From Lentisphaeria bacterium (GTDB lineage Bacteria > Verrucomicrobiota > Lentisphaeria > Victivallales > Victivallaceae): a DNA stretch of 40,075 nucleotides. The notes beneath the pieces were generated by a model. The model worked only from the letters and a program-made list of their open reading frames with translations. It had not been told where the DNA came from and searched no databases. The translations under genes and the position numbers were made by a program. Below are positions 7,210 to 16,323 of the stretch, one piece after another; within the stretch, counting starts at the first letter, position 1; each line of letters begins with the position of its first letter. The stretch covers positions 1 through 40,075 of the forward strand of contig JAFSTC010000108.1 of the NCBI GenBank assembly GCA_017450705.1. The letters are read 5' to 3'.

Positions 7210-9651
7210 ATGATGAAAACCGTGCTCGGGGGTGTGCTTGCCGCATCGGCGCTTGTTTCGACCATGCCCGCTGTCGGTGGCATATCCGAGATCGAATTCG
7301 AACCGGGCGTGACCGATTGCCGACTGGCGTACCGGCGACCGATGTCGAAGTTGGAGATCCGTCCCGCGGGTGGCGTCTGGCAGGAGATCCCGCTGTGTGA
7401 AAAGTCGCCGGTGGAATCCCGTTTCTGGCGGGGAACCATCCTCGGTCTGAAAGCGGGGCAAAGGTACGAATTGCGGGCGAAACCCTCGCAGGGACGTGTG
7501 ATCGTCTGCGGGTTCTCCACGCAGCCGGAGATACCTCGGAGGATTTTGCGGCTCAAGCCGACTTTCGAAAACTGTTCCTTCGAACTGCCCGATCACGAGG
7601 GTAAAGCGTGCATGGCGGAATACCGCGCAGTCGGCGGATCATGGCGTCAGGCCCCGCCTCCCGTCTGGTTTCCCGACGAAAGGTGCTGGCGCGGCGCGTT
7701 TCTCCAGCTTCGGGAAAATACGAAGTATGAAGTTAGACTGAAACTTCCGGATCAGGAAATTGCGGGATCTTTCCGCACATGGGATCCCGATCTTCCCGTC
7801 GCCAGAACCATTGTCATTCCCCGATTGCCTTTTCGGGTCACCGAATCGGGAAAACCGGGCGCCTATGTCCGGTATGTCGCGGAAAAACCGCTGAAGGGAC
7901 ATCTCAAACTGGAGGGGCTCCGGTATGTCATTCTCGACGGACTGAAACTGGACTGCGACCGCAGTTTTGTGGGACTCCATCTGAACAAGTGCAGTCATGT
8001 GGCGGTTCGGAACTGCGACATATCGAATTTCGGTTCCCCCGCATTCCGGAGCTGGGATCCGGCGGCTTTCGGCAGAGTCATGCCGAAGCCGCCCGTAAAG
8101 TCGTTGTACGGCGGCGGAGGACTGCGGATCTCGGAGTGTGAAAACGTGTTGATCGAGCGCTGTTTCTTCCACCATCCGTCCACGGGGGCGAATTCCTGGT
8201 ATTACAGCCATCCGACCGGGTCGGAGGCGATCGTGATGGACTGCGCAAAAGGCGGCGTTGTCATCCGTTACAATGATTTTGCCGCTTCCGATCTCCTCCG
8301 CTGGGATGATCCCGTCACCGGCATAGGCAACGGCTGCAATAACGGCGGGTTCGGTGAAAACGGAGATGTGTACGGCAACTATTTCGCTTTTTCCAATGAC
8401 GATGCCTGTGAACTGGAAGGGGCCGGCAGAAATCTGCGTTTTTACCGCAACCGCATAGAGCAGACCTATGCCGGCGTCAGTACCGGGCGCTGTTCTTTCG
8501 GCCCCGTCTACATCTTCCGGAATCTGCTGGTCAACGCGGGAGATCAGCACGGCCACTTCGGCCCCATGCTGAAAAACGGGATGCAGATCCAGGGCAAGGG
8601 GACGGTGTTTTTCCTCTACAACACGATCGCGGCCGCACACGGCGGACCCAGCTGGATTTTTCACAGTTTTCATTCCGCCCGGCCGATCATTCCTCTCCCG
8701 AAATACAAGGGCGTTTCCCGGGGCAACGTTTTCTGCGGACGGCAGAATGTCTTTCCCGACAATTTTTTTCTGTGGCCCGGCGATTACGACAGGGATGTTT
8801 TTTCTTTCGGTTCGCAGGATTTCCGGGATTTCCTGAACCGGAACGGACAGGAAAAAAATGCTCTCTGGGGAAATGTGCGCTTTGTCGACCCGGCCAAGGG
8901 GATTTATACCCTGGCCGAAGGGTCCTGCGGACGGAATTTCGCCGAAAAGGGGTTTCTCGAAGGCGTCCGGCATGCCGGCGCCTGCCAGGAAAAGGATGTT
9001 CACGCTCTGCTGGGCAGAAAACTTTTCTTCACCGCCGATGCGGCATATTCGAGCACGCCGGGGAAAGAGCTTTCCTTTACCGTGCGTGCGGTTGCGGATA
9101 CGCCTTTCCGCGTCGTGACCAATGATGATTTCTTTACGGTCCATCCCATGTCCGGGACTTTGAAGGCCGGAGTCTCTCAAACGTTCACGGTGCGTGCCGA
9201 TGCGGAAAAAACGCCGCTGCGCCGGATCTATCGGGGCGTTTTCTTCATCCGCCGGGACGACGGATTTTCACTGCCGCTGGGTTTTGCCTTCGATCGGAGA
9301 AACAATCCCGTCTCGGGAATGGAAATATCCAACGGCGGCACCGTCTCGCTTCCGGCTGCGGATGCCTGGTTCATATTTCTCAAAGGCACCTCGTGGAATG
9401 GTCAGGGCGTGCTGGAAGTCGGTCGGCGAAAGTTCGAAGTTCGTCTCCAGCCGTACCTGCGGGACGGCGTCGAGATCATCCGTCTCTGCGACAGGAGGAC
9501 GGGAAGGCTTCTGCGCCTGCAGTTGGAGCCCGGCAGCTGCCGGATCAGGGTGGAGGGGGACCGGAAGTCGCGTCTGAAAGTGCGGTCCGTCATCATCACA
9601 CGGGAACCTGATCTGATCTTCAACGGCCGGCTTCAGGAGGAGCGTATATGA
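7210..9651 (+). CDS. Secreted right-handed beta-helix protein (polysaccharide-lyase-like)
   Basis: An 813-residue protein with a signal peptide (MMKTVLGGVLAASALVSTMPAVGG). AAGGGG at 7197-7202 is well placed for ATG 7210; the adjacent ATG at 7213 is also possible. Residues about 30-200 contain two fibronectin-like segments with similar spacing (GQRYELRAK and NTKYEVRLK). Residues about 230-560 show the short repeating strands of a parallel beta-helix (LRYVILDGLKLD, CSHVAVRNCDIS, CENVLIERCFF, GVVIRYNDF, NLRFYRNRIEQ). The C-terminus adds beta-sandwich domains. The fold is used by pectate-lyase-like and other glycan-acting enzymes; the exact reaction is not clear and no catalytic residues can be named. 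It overlaps the next gene by 4 nt (ATGA), so the two are translationally coupled. Confidence 0.8.
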   Translation: MMKTVLGGVLAASALVSTMPAVGGISEIEFEPGVTDCRLAYRRPMSKLEIRPAGGVWQEIPLCEKSPVESRFWRGTILGLKAGQRYELRAKPSQGRVIVCGFSTQPEIPRRILRLKPTFENCSFELPDHEGKACMAEYRAVGGSWRQAPPPVWFPDERCWRGAFLQLRENTKYEVRLKLPDQEIAGSFRTWDPDLPVARTIVIPRLPFRVTESGKPGAYVRYVAEKPLKGHLKLEGLRYVILDGLKLDCDRSFVGLHLNKCSHVAVRNCDISNFGSPAFRSWDPAAFGRVMPKPPVKSLYGGGGLRISECENVLIERCFFHHPSTGANSWYYSHPTGSEAIVMDCAKGGVVIRYNDFAASDLLRWDDPVTGIGNGCNNGGFGENGDVYGNYFAFSNDDACELEGAGRNLRFYRNRIEQTYAGVSTGRCSFGPVYIFRNLLVNAGDQHGHFGPMLKNGMQIQGKGTVFFLYNTIAAAHGGPSWIFHSFHSARPIIPLPKYKGVSRGNVFCGRQNVFPDNFFLWPGDYDRDVFSFGSQDFRDFLNRNGQEKNALWGNVRFVDPAKGIYTLAEGSCGRNFAEKGFLEGVRHAGACQEKDVHALLGRKLFFTADAAYSSTPGKELSFTVRAVADTPFRVVTNDDFFTVHPMSGTLKAGVSQTFTVRADAEKTPLRRIYRGVFFIRRDDGFSLPLGFAFDRRNNPVSGMEISNGGTVSLPAADAWFIFLKGTSWNGQGVLEVGRRKFEVRLQPYLRDGVEIIRLCDRRTGRLLRLQLEPGSCRIRVEGDRKSRLKVRSVIITREPDLIFNGRLQEERI

Positions 9652-11003
9652 GCGGACTGCCCTTCCGGTTTTTCTGGACCTGGGATCACTCGACCAACTG
9701 GTGTCTGAATGTGCGGGGGGCTCAGAACACCGGCGTTGCGAACTGCTACACGAAAGATCCGAAGTTCTTCGTCCGGGATTACAAGCGGGCGATCGACTGG
9801 TGTGCCGCCCACAAGATGAGTGCCATGGGGGCCGCGGGATTGCTGCGGGACATCCACGGGGGCGTCGATTCGGTCCGCGAGATCTGCGCCTATGCCCGCG
9901 AACGGGGTGTCAGGATGTACATGATCGCCGGATTGTTTTCCTACGGAGGCATCTATTACGAGGGGGCCTCACGGTGGTCCCTGGACCGTTTTCTCACGGA
10001 TCATCCGGAATGCATGGGGCGCGGCGAAGACGGTTCTCCTCTGTGCCGGCACATGGTCGGCTACGGCGGCAACAGGCCGATCCTCACCGGCTGCCCCTCC
10101 AGTCCTGAACTGAACAGGTACGTTTTGGATTCTCTCGATTGGCTGTTCGGCGCGATCCCGGAACTGGGAGGCATCCAGATGGAGTCGGGCGACGTCGGCA
10201 TCTGCCAATGTGATCGATGCCGGTCCCGGCGGGAGGCCGGTTCCGGCGAAGCGCCGGCGGAAATGTCCTTCAATGATATGGCGCGCATCTACGCAAAATG
10301 CGCGAAGACGGTTTGGAACAGAAATCCGGACGCCTGGGTCATTTGTGAGACCTACCGCCATTTTCTGGATAAGGAATGCCGCTTTTTCTCATCCGACACG
10401 CCGTCTCCCGAACTTCGGGAACTGCTTGATCTGCCGGAGAAAACCTTCTGGCAGTGGAAATGCGACCGGCGGTTGAAGTCCGGTGACTGGGCGGGTGAAC
10501 CCGTACCGGAGTCCCTGCGGAAATTCCGCCACATCATGCGGGCGCATTCCGGCACGCAGTGGTGGGGCGGACGGCACACGCTGGCCGTGGACGAGATACG
10601 GCGCCAGTGTCTGCTGAGCAGCCGGTCCGGTCTTCAGGGCGTGTCGATTTTCGGCGAGGGATCCGTTTTTCACACGAATGTCGAGATGAACTACCTGGCT
10701 CTGGCGTATTTTTCCGATCATCCCGAAAATTCGATCGGAGATTTTGCCGGGGACGTCATGGCCCCCTTGCTGGGGGGCAAACTTCAGGCGGAAAAATATC
10801 TGGAATTCGGCGTGCTGCACAGAGATCCCGTCCGTATTCCGGCGGCGGTCGCGGAGATCGCGCGCATCCTGCGGGGCGTCGCCGACTACGATGTCATGCG
10901 GCGCTGGGAATACCTGGCGTCCTTCCTGAATGCCTTTTACTGGGAATTTCGTCATCCCGACTACGAGGAGCGCGTGGAGACCAACAATCGGAATATGTTG
11001 TGA
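9648..11003 (+). CDS. TIM-barrel glycan enzyme-like protein with CxCxxC motif
   Basis: A 451-residue protein without a signal peptide. Its ATG overlaps the stop of the beta-helix gene (ATGA). The sequence has the look of a (beta/alpha)8 glycosidase: CAYARERGVRMYMIAGLF, then ELGGIQMESGDVGICQCDRCRSR, WVICETYRHF and SGLQGVSIFGEGS. The CQCDRCRSR segment resembles the cysteine cluster of DUF4838/alpha-glucuronidase-like barrels, so that superfamily is the best guess, but the family is not firmly assigned. As the last gene of the 2459-11003 locus it probably works on products released by the secreted enzyme encoded just upstream. Confidence 0.65.
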   Translation: MSGLPFRFFWTWDHSTNWCLNVRGAQNTGVANCYTKDPKFFVRDYKRAIDWCAAHKMSAMGAAGLLRDIHGGVDSVREICAYARERGVRMYMIAGLFSYGGIYYEGASRWSLDRFLTDHPECMGRGEDGSPLCRHMVGYGGNRPILTGCPSSPELNRYVLDSLDWLFGAIPELGGIQMESGDVGICQCDRCRSRREAGSGEAPAEMSFNDMARIYAKCAKTVWNRNPDAWVICETYRHFLDKECRFFSSDTPSPELRELLDLPEKTFWQWKCDRRLKSGDWAGEPVPESLRKFRHIMRAHSGTQWWGGRHTLAVDEIRRQCLLSSRSGLQGVSIFGEGSVFHTNVEMNYLALAYFSDHPENSIGDFAGDVMAPLLGGKLQAEKYLEFGVLHRDPVRIPAAVAEIARILRGVADYDVMRRWEYLASFLNAFYWEFRHPDYEERVETNNRNML

Positions 11004-11016
11004 ACAGCCCCCGTCC

Positions 11017-11067
11017 TGCTTTCTCGGCGGCAATATCGTCCGCTTCCTCGACGGGATGATGTATTGA
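11017..11067 (+). pseudogene. Remnant with the same C-terminal tail as the 2071 ORF
   Basis: In the gap after the 9648 gene, one frame reads CFLGGNIVRFLDGMMY and then TGA (11065-11067). The small ORF at 2071-2268 ends GGPDDQIVRFLDWMMY. The match covers the last 10 residues with one change and is also visible at DNA level, while nothing upstream here matches. It is best read as the leftover 3' end of a second copy of that gene. Confidence 0.5.
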
Positions 11068-11112
11068 CTGCAGTAATTGCCCCTTTTTTTGCGAAAAACG
11101 CTGTGCCGAGTA

Positions 11113-11141
11113 TTGCCCCGGGGCAGAAGACGGGTTATATT
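11113..11141 (+). promoter_or_regulatory. Promoter with 12-bp palindrome on the -35 box
   Basis: TTGCCC (11113-11118), a 17-nt spacer and TATATT (11136-11141) form a good sigma-70-type promoter before the metallophosphoesterase gene at 11178. The perfect palindrome TGCCCCGGGGCA (11114-11125) lies on the -35 box and could be a repressor site. A ribosome site GGAAGGGA follows at 11161-11168. Confidence 0.6.
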
Positions 11142-11177
11142 AAATCCGGGTAAAAACACAGGAAGGGAGTTCGCAAT

Positions 11178-12302
11178 ATGATAAACGGAAGATTTCTTTT
11201 CATTTCGGTCGTTCTTTTCTGCGCCGCGTTCGCTTTTGCGGAACCCGCCGCCGCACCCAAGGCTCCGGAAGCGGCCGCGGCAAAAACTTTTCAGGCGCCG
11301 CAGCTCAGCCACCCCGATTCGTGGACCCTGGTCGTCGTTCCCGACGTGCAGGCCTATGTGGAGCGGCCGCGCAACCACGGGATCGTCGATATCATGAACA
11401 CCTGGATCCTCGACCATCAGGACCCCCTCAAAATCCAGCAGGTGCTCTTCACGGGCGACCTCGTTTACCGCAATGATCAAAAATCGCCTACGCCAGGCCG
11501 CAATTCCCTGATGGCCAAGGAGCAGTGGAAGGCCTTCTCCCGCCTGATGGAGCGTCTTGACGGAAGGATCTCCTACATCCTCTGCACCGGCAATCATGAC
11601 TACGGCCACTATTCGGCGGAGAGCCGTGCGACGTGGTTCAACGAGTTTTTTCCCACCGACCGCAATCCGCAGACCCGCAAACATCTGGTGGCGTGCAACT
11701 GCAATGCTTTCGACGTCGTAAGTCTCGAAGCCTCCGCCTACGAGTTCACGGCGCCTCATCCGGACAACCGGAAATTTCTGGTGATCACGCTTCCCTTCGC
11801 CCCCTCTGACGCCGACCTCGCGTGGGCGAAGAAACTGGCGGATACGCCCCAGTATGCTGATCATATCGGGATCGTCCTCACCCACTCCTACCTCGCCTGG
11901 ACCGGCCAGCGGTTCCAGAGCGAAAAGTATAAACTGAACAAAAAGGGCGGCAACGCAGGGGAGGGCATTTTCACGAAGCTCGTCCAGCCCGCGAAAAATA
12001 TCCGGCTGGTGATCTGCGGTCATATCGCCGCGCCCGACAAGTGGGAGCGGGGCATCGCCTTTTCGATGGATAAAAACGCTTCGGGCAAGTCCGTCGCCCA
12101 GATGGCCTTCAACACCCAGGCCATCGGCGGCGGTTTCCACGGCAACGGCGGCGACGGCTGGCTGCGGCTGCTGGAATTCATGCCCGACCGCAAGACGGTC
12201 AAGGCCACGACGTTCTCGCCGCTCTTCTGGATCTCGCCCTCCACGCGCCATCTCGCCTGGAAGCACGACGAGCGCAGTGAATTCACTTTCCAACTGGATT
12301 GA
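11178..12302 (+). CDS. Secreted calcineurin-like metallophosphoesterase
   Basis: A 374-residue protein with a clear signal peptide (MINGRFLFISVVLFCAAFAFA, then an Ala/Pro-rich linker). The metal-binding blocks of the calcineurin-like fold appear in order: VVPDVQAY (the usual DxH is DxQ), FTGDLVYRND, CTGNHDYGH, LTHSYLAW and VICGHIAAPDKW. Length and block order fit extracellular phosphoesterases. The substrate is not evident; phosphorylated sugars, nucleotides or phosphodiesters are all possible. It is the first gene of a four-gene forward operon (next gene after 17 nt) behind the promoter at 11113-11141. Confidence 0.85.
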   Translation: MINGRFLFISVVLFCAAFAFAEPAAAPKAPEAAAAKTFQAPQLSHPDSWTLVVVPDVQAYVERPRNHGIVDIMNTWILDHQDPLKIQQVLFTGDLVYRNDQKSPTPGRNSLMAKEQWKAFSRLMERLDGRISYILCTGNHDYGHYSAESRATWFNEFFPTDRNPQTRKHLVACNCNAFDVVSLEASAYEFTAPHPDNRKFLVITLPFAPSDADLAWAKKLADTPQYADHIGIVLTHSYLAWTGQRFQSEKYKLNKKGGNAGEGIFTKLVQPAKNIRLVICGHIAAPDKWERGIAFSMDKNASGKSVAQMAFNTQAIGGGFHGNGGDGWLRLLEFMPDRKTVKATTFSPLFWISPSTRHLAWKHDERSEFTFQLD

Positions 12303-12319
12303 TATTTGAAAGGCATGAC

Positions 12320-13090
12320 ATGAAAATCTACATTTTCGCCGATCTGGAAGGCATCAGCGGCGTGAGCAACTCCTCTTTCGTCACCGCGGACGGTGCCAAA
12401 TATGCGCTGGGGTGTCGGTACATCACCCGCGACGTCAACATCTGCGCGCAGGCCTGTTTCGATGCCGGAGCCGACGCCGTCACCATCCGGGACGGCCACG
12501 GGGCTGGCACGAGCATCCAGTGGCACGATCTCATCCCCGGCGTCGAATTGATGCAGGGGACCGCCGCGGGAGTCCGTTTCCCCGGCATCGAGGGTGCCGA
12601 CGCCGTGATCCTGCTGGGCTATCACGCCATGGCGGGGACCACCCGGGCTCTGCTGGAACACTCGTATTCCTCGAAGAGCATCCAGAACATGTGGCTCAAC
12701 GGCAAGCTCATCGGCGAATTCGGCATCGACACGCTCATCGCGGGCGAAAAGGGCCTGCCCGTCATCATGACCAGCGGCTGCGACAAACTCTGCAAAGAGG
12801 CCCGGGAGTTCTCCCCCGAGGTCGTCACCTGTCAGGTGAAGACCTCCACGCACCAGCAGGGCTGCATTTTGCTGTCCCCCGCCGACGCCGAGAAGCGCCT
12901 GCGGGAAAAGACCTTCGAGGCGATCCAGAAATTCAAGGAGGGCCGGATCAAGCCGCTGACCGTGTCTCCCGCCGTCATCCGCCGGGAGTATGTGGAGCGC
13001 GCCGAACCCGCCGAGGGTCTGGTCGCGCCCCGGACGACCGAGTTCAGCGCAAAGACCGTCGAGGATGCCTATTTCGGTCGGCAGCGTTGA
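12320..13090 (+). CDS. dppA: M55-family D-aminopeptidase (DppA-like)
   Basis: The start ATG 12320 has GAAAGG 6 nt upstream; an in-frame earlier start at 12299 would overlap the previous gene. The 256-residue protein matches zinc-dependent D-aminopeptidases: D8-L-E10-G near the N-terminus, DGH at H60, YH at H102, LLEHSYSS at H114 and GE133FG. These correspond to the metal and active-site residues of Bacillus subtilis DppA. The family removes D-amino acids from the N-terminus of short peptides such as D-Ala-D-Ala. It is cytoplasmic (no signal peptide). In this operon it may serve cell-wall peptide recycling, but no transporter for such peptides lies nearby. Confidence 0.9.
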   Translation: MKIYIFADLEGISGVSNSSFVTADGAKYALGCRYITRDVNICAQACFDAGADAVTIRDGHGAGTSIQWHDLIPGVELMQGTAAGVRFPGIEGADAVILLGYHAMAGTTRALLEHSYSSKSIQNMWLNGKLIGEFGIDTLIAGEKGLPVIMTSGCDKLCKEAREFSPEVVTCQVKTSTHQQGCILLSPADAEKRLREKTFEAIQKFKEGRIKPLTVSPAVIRREYVERAEPAEGLVAPRTTEFSAKTVEDAYFGRQR

Positions 13091-13111
13091 GGCGGGATCC
13101 CTTTCGGTAAA

Positions 13112-14341
13112 ATGGAAAAAACGCCGAGATCCCTGCGTCTGCACATCGCCCTCTTCGGCAGGACGAATGTGGGCAAGTCCACGTTTCTCAACATGCTTTC
13201 CGGTCAGGACGTGGCCATCACCTCTCCTCTGCCCGGCACCACCACCGACGCCGTGGAGAAGACCATGGAGCTCCGCCCCGTGGGGCCCGTGGTCCTCATC
13301 GACACGGCGGGACTGGACGACTGTTCCGCGCTGGGCACGGAGCGCATCCGGCGCAGCTGGAAGGTCTTCGACAGGACCGACGTCGCCGTCGTCCTCTGCG
13401 AAGCCGGCGTGTGGGGAGAGACCGAAGAGGACCTGCTCTCCGAAGCCCGCAGACGCGGGATCCCCGTCATCGCCGCCGTCACGAAAAGCGACGCCGCGCC
13501 CCCCGACGGTGCTTTCCTTGAGAATTTGAAGGCGCGGGGCGCGTCGGCCGTCGCCGCCGTTTCCGGGACCGACCGGGACCGGCGCGAAAAGTATCTGGCC
13601 GACTTCAAAAAAGCCCTGATCGGGGTCCTGCCCGAGGATCACATCTCCCCGCCGCCCCTGCTGGGCGGCGTGCTTCCCCCGGGAGGTCTGGCCGTCCTCG
13701 TCGTGCCCATCGACATCGAAGCGCCCAAGGGGCGGCTCATCATGCCACAGGTGCAGACGCTCCGGGATGCCCTCGACCGGGATTCGATCGTCCTGACCGT
13801 CAAGGAAAACGCTTATGCGGAATCCCTCCGGCTCCTGCGCCGGGAGCCGAATCTCGTCGTCTGCGACTCCCAGGCGGTCGACCTCGTCGTGCGCGAGACG
13901 CCGCAGGAAGTGCCCTGCACCACTTTTTCCATTCTCTTCGCCCGGCTCAAGGGGGACATGCGGCTTCTCGCCGCCGGGACGAAGGCCATCGGAAAGCTCG
14001 AGGACGGCGACAGGATCCTCATCGCGGAAGCCTGTACCCATCACGCGTCCGATGACGACATCGGCCGGGTGAAGATCCCCCGGTGGCTCCGGGAATGTAC
14101 CGGGGCGCGTCTCGATTTCGACGTGTCTTCCGGCCGGGATTTTCCGGAGGATCTTTCCCGGTACAAACTCATCGTCCAATGCGGCGGATGCATGCTCAAC
14201 CGCCGGGAGATGCTCACCCGTCTGCAGGCGGCCGCGGGGGCCGGGGTCCCCGTGACCAATTACGGCATGTGCATTTCGTATGCGAAAGGCGTGTTCGACC
14301 GGGTGATGTCCCCCTTCCGGAAGGAACTGGAAAACATCTGA
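13112..14341 (+). CDS. hydF: [FeFe]-hydrogenase maturation GTPase HydF
   Basis: A 409-residue protein with a G domain (P-loop GRTNVGKS at residues 16-23, PGTTTD, DTAG, TKSD), a dimerisation region, and a C-terminal iron-sulfur domain with CTH (C308, H310) and CGGC (C357, C360). HydF is the scaffold that receives the 2Fe subcluster made by HydE and HydG and hands it to the hydrogenase. The position before the last cysteine pair, His in the CxHx(46-53)HCxxC signature described for clostridial HydF, is Gln356 here. No hydE, hydG or hydrogenase gene lies in the window. The ribosome site is weak. The gene sits 21 nt after dppA and 19 nt before the next gene. Confidence 0.92.
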   Translation: MEKTPRSLRLHIALFGRTNVGKSTFLNMLSGQDVAITSPLPGTTTDAVEKTMELRPVGPVVLIDTAGLDDCSALGTERIRRSWKVFDRTDVAVVLCEAGVWGETEEDLLSEARRRGIPVIAAVTKSDAAPPDGAFLENLKARGASAVAAVSGTDRDRREKYLADFKKALIGVLPEDHISPPPLLGGVLPPGGLAVLVVPIDIEAPKGRLIMPQVQTLRDALDRDSIVLTVKENAYAESLRLLRREPNLVVCDSQAVDLVVRETPQEVPCTTFSILFARLKGDMRLLAAGTKAIGKLEDGDRILIAEACTHHASDDDIGRVKIPRWLRECTGARLDFDVSSGRDFPEDLSRYKLIVQCGGCMLNRREMLTRLQAAAGAGVPVTNYGMCISYAKGVFDRVMSPFRKELENI

Positions 14342-14360
14342 TTTTTTTGAAAGGTGGCGT

Positions 14361-16319
14361 ATGGCTTTTTCCCTGCGCGCCGTCAACGGCGGAACGGCGC
14401 TTGACCTCACTCTCGACGACCGGGGCCGGGTGACCCGGCTTGCGGCCGGAAAACTCGCTTTCGACGCTTTTCCTCTGGACTTCGAAGTTCAGGACGATCT
14501 CCGGCACAGGATTTATGTTGCGCAAGAGGCCGCCGCGGAGCGCCGCGGGGAGGGGGCTTTCGTCTACCGCTGGCCGGACTGCGATTTCACTGTTTTCGAA
14601 ACCTTCTCCGCTGAAGGAAAAAAGATCGTGCGCCGCCTGCGGGCCGAACCCGCGCCGGGAGCCGCCGTGCGCGCCGTGACATTCCGCATCCCCGTCTCCT
14701 ACCCGGAAAACGTGTATCCGCTGAAAGTCTGGTCGGCTCATCGGGCTTTTCCCCGGGATCTGCCGGATCTCGGCGGGCTCAAGCTCTTTTACGAGGACGT
14801 CTGCTACGGAACGGTCATCCCCGCTGTGGCCCTTTACGCGCCGAAGGAGGATTCCGGACTGGTTTTCGGCGCGCCTCTGGGCGGTCCCCGGGGCGGCCGT
14901 CTGGCCTTTGTCTTCCGCGACTACCACGGCGAGGGCGTCGACGTGGAGTTCTCCTGCCTGCTGCTGGGGGAGGGACGTCCCGCCTCCTGCGAGCTGTGGT
15001 ACGCCGCGACGGCGGGCTGTTTCCGCCCGGCGCTGGCCTTCTGGAAGGAGGAATTCCCCGCGTTTTTCGCCGCGCCGAACCCGGAGCTTCCCCGGGGCGT
15101 CGGACCGTTTCTCATCACCAATCCCCAGATGGAGACGGGATACCTCGACGAGGTCCGGAAAAAATACGCTCCCCTGTGGGCCGAGGTGCACAATCACTTT
15201 CCCCGCTACGGCGAGTACGCGCCCGAAGCGCCCGCGTGGGAGTCCGTCATCCGCCACGACTATCCCGAGGTCCCCTGTCCGGAGAAGTTCACGCCGGAGC
15301 GGGTCAACGCGCACATCGCCGAACTCCGCAAGCGGAATATCCGCGCGCTGGTCTATTTTCAGGCCTACGGGGACTGCTTCATCCCCGATGCGGAAAAATG
15401 CTTCCCCGACGCCGTCGTCCGGGACGCCGCGGGGCACATCGTTCCGACGTGGAAAAACTGCTGTTTCGTCACGCCCGGTGCGGGGATCTCTTTCCACGAG
15501 CACCTCATGGCGCAGATCGACCGGTTCTTCGCCCTGTATCCCGACCTTGACGGCGTGTTTCTCGATCAGCTCTGCTACCACATGATGGACTATGCCCACG
15601 CGGACGGCAGGAGCGCCGTCGGCACACGGGAGGTTTCCCGCTACGGCGACGCCTGTCTGGAGCCCCTGGAGCGCATCGCGGAGATCCTCCATGCGTCAGG
15701 GAAGTCGCTGTGGGCCAACGGACCCTTCAGCATCGAAGTTGCCGGATGCGTGGACGGCATGATGTCCGAGGGAACGGGTGATCTTGCCCGGACTTATCAG
15801 TACATGACCTGCGGGAGCAAGGGGCTGCTCATCCACTCCTACGCGTCCGGCCCCGCCGACGTGGAGTCCATGTTCCGTCTCTGCCTCGTCTGCGGCGGCA
15901 GCTGGTCCGTAAGCGGCGACGTGGCCCGTCCCGTTCCCGAGCCGTACCCCGAAAACGTCGAAACGCTTTTCCATCTCTGCGGGCCTCTCGCCGATCTTCT
16001 GGCCGGGTGCGTCTGGGTCCTCGATCCGGAGCCCTTTTCTCTGCCGGAGGAATACGAGGGCAATCTTTACGAACTGCCTGACGGACGCCTCGCGCTTGCG
16101 GTCACCAGTCGTCACGACACGCTGCTGCGACCCGCCCGGGGCCCCGACGCGCCCTTCCGGGCCGCGGTGAAATGTCCCGCCGCGCGGAGTGTTTTCCGCG
16201 CGGTGAACCACTCTGTGGACGGAACGGCGGAAGCCGGATTTTCCAAAGAGAACGACACGGTGACGCTGACGATCGCCAACCACCGCGTGTTCAGCGTGGT
16301 GATCCTCGAACGGCGCTGA
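14361..16319 (+). CDS. Large TIM-barrel glycoside-hydrolase-like protein
   Basis: A 652-residue protein without a signal peptide; GAAAGG 7-8 nt before ATG 14361. The N-terminal 250 residues look like a beta-sandwich of the galactose-mutarotase type that often precedes GH barrels. The middle carries barrel strands: IRALVYFQAYGDCF, DLDGVFLDQLCYHMMDY, GKSLWANGPFS, VDGMMSEGTGD. Asp in VFLDQL and Glu in MSEG are candidate catalytic acids. The C-terminal 120 residues form another beta-sandwich. The layout resembles DUF6259-type or GH36/GH31-like proteins, but the family is not certain. It ends 4 nt from the stop of the convergent Gfo/Idh gene; both TGA stops lie in the palindrome CTGACCGGTCAG (16316-16327). 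Confidence 0.7.
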   Translation: MAFSLRAVNGGTALDLTLDDRGRVTRLAAGKLAFDAFPLDFEVQDDLRHRIYVAQEAAAERRGEGAFVYRWPDCDFTVFETFSAEGKKIVRRLRAEPAPGAAVRAVTFRIPVSYPENVYPLKVWSAHRAFPRDLPDLGGLKLFYEDVCYGTVIPAVALYAPKEDSGLVFGAPLGGPRGGRLAFVFRDYHGEGVDVEFSCLLLGEGRPASCELWYAATAGCFRPALAFWKEEFPAFFAAPNPELPRGVGPFLITNPQMETGYLDEVRKKYAPLWAEVHNHFPRYGEYAPEAPAWESVIRHDYPEVPCPEKFTPERVNAHIAELRKRNIRALVYFQAYGDCFIPDAEKCFPDAVVRDAAGHIVPTWKNCCFVTPGAGISFHEHLMAQIDRFFALYPDLDGVFLDQLCYHMMDYAHADGRSAVGTREVSRYGDACLEPLERIAEILHASGKSLWANGPFSIEVAGCVDGMMSEGTGDLARTYQYMTCGSKGLLIHSYASGPADVESMFRLCLVCGGSWSVSGDVARPVPEPYPENVETLFHLCGPLADLLAGCVWVLDPEPFSLPEEYEGNLYELPDGRLALAVTSRHDTLLRPARGPDAPFRAAVKCPAARSVFRAVNHSVDGTAEAGFSKENDTVTLTIANHRVFSVVILERR

Positions 16320-16323
16320 CCGG

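Noticed and set aside
11081-11100. T-run followed by GCGAAAAACGC as a terminator after the 9648 gene
   Set aside because: No stable GC stem directly precedes the T-run, so termination is not convincing.
12020-14410. Reverse ORF of 796 codons opposite dppA and hydF
   Set aside because: The forward frames encode unmistakable DppA and HydF motifs; the reverse product has no recognisable domain and is a shadow of GC-rich codons.
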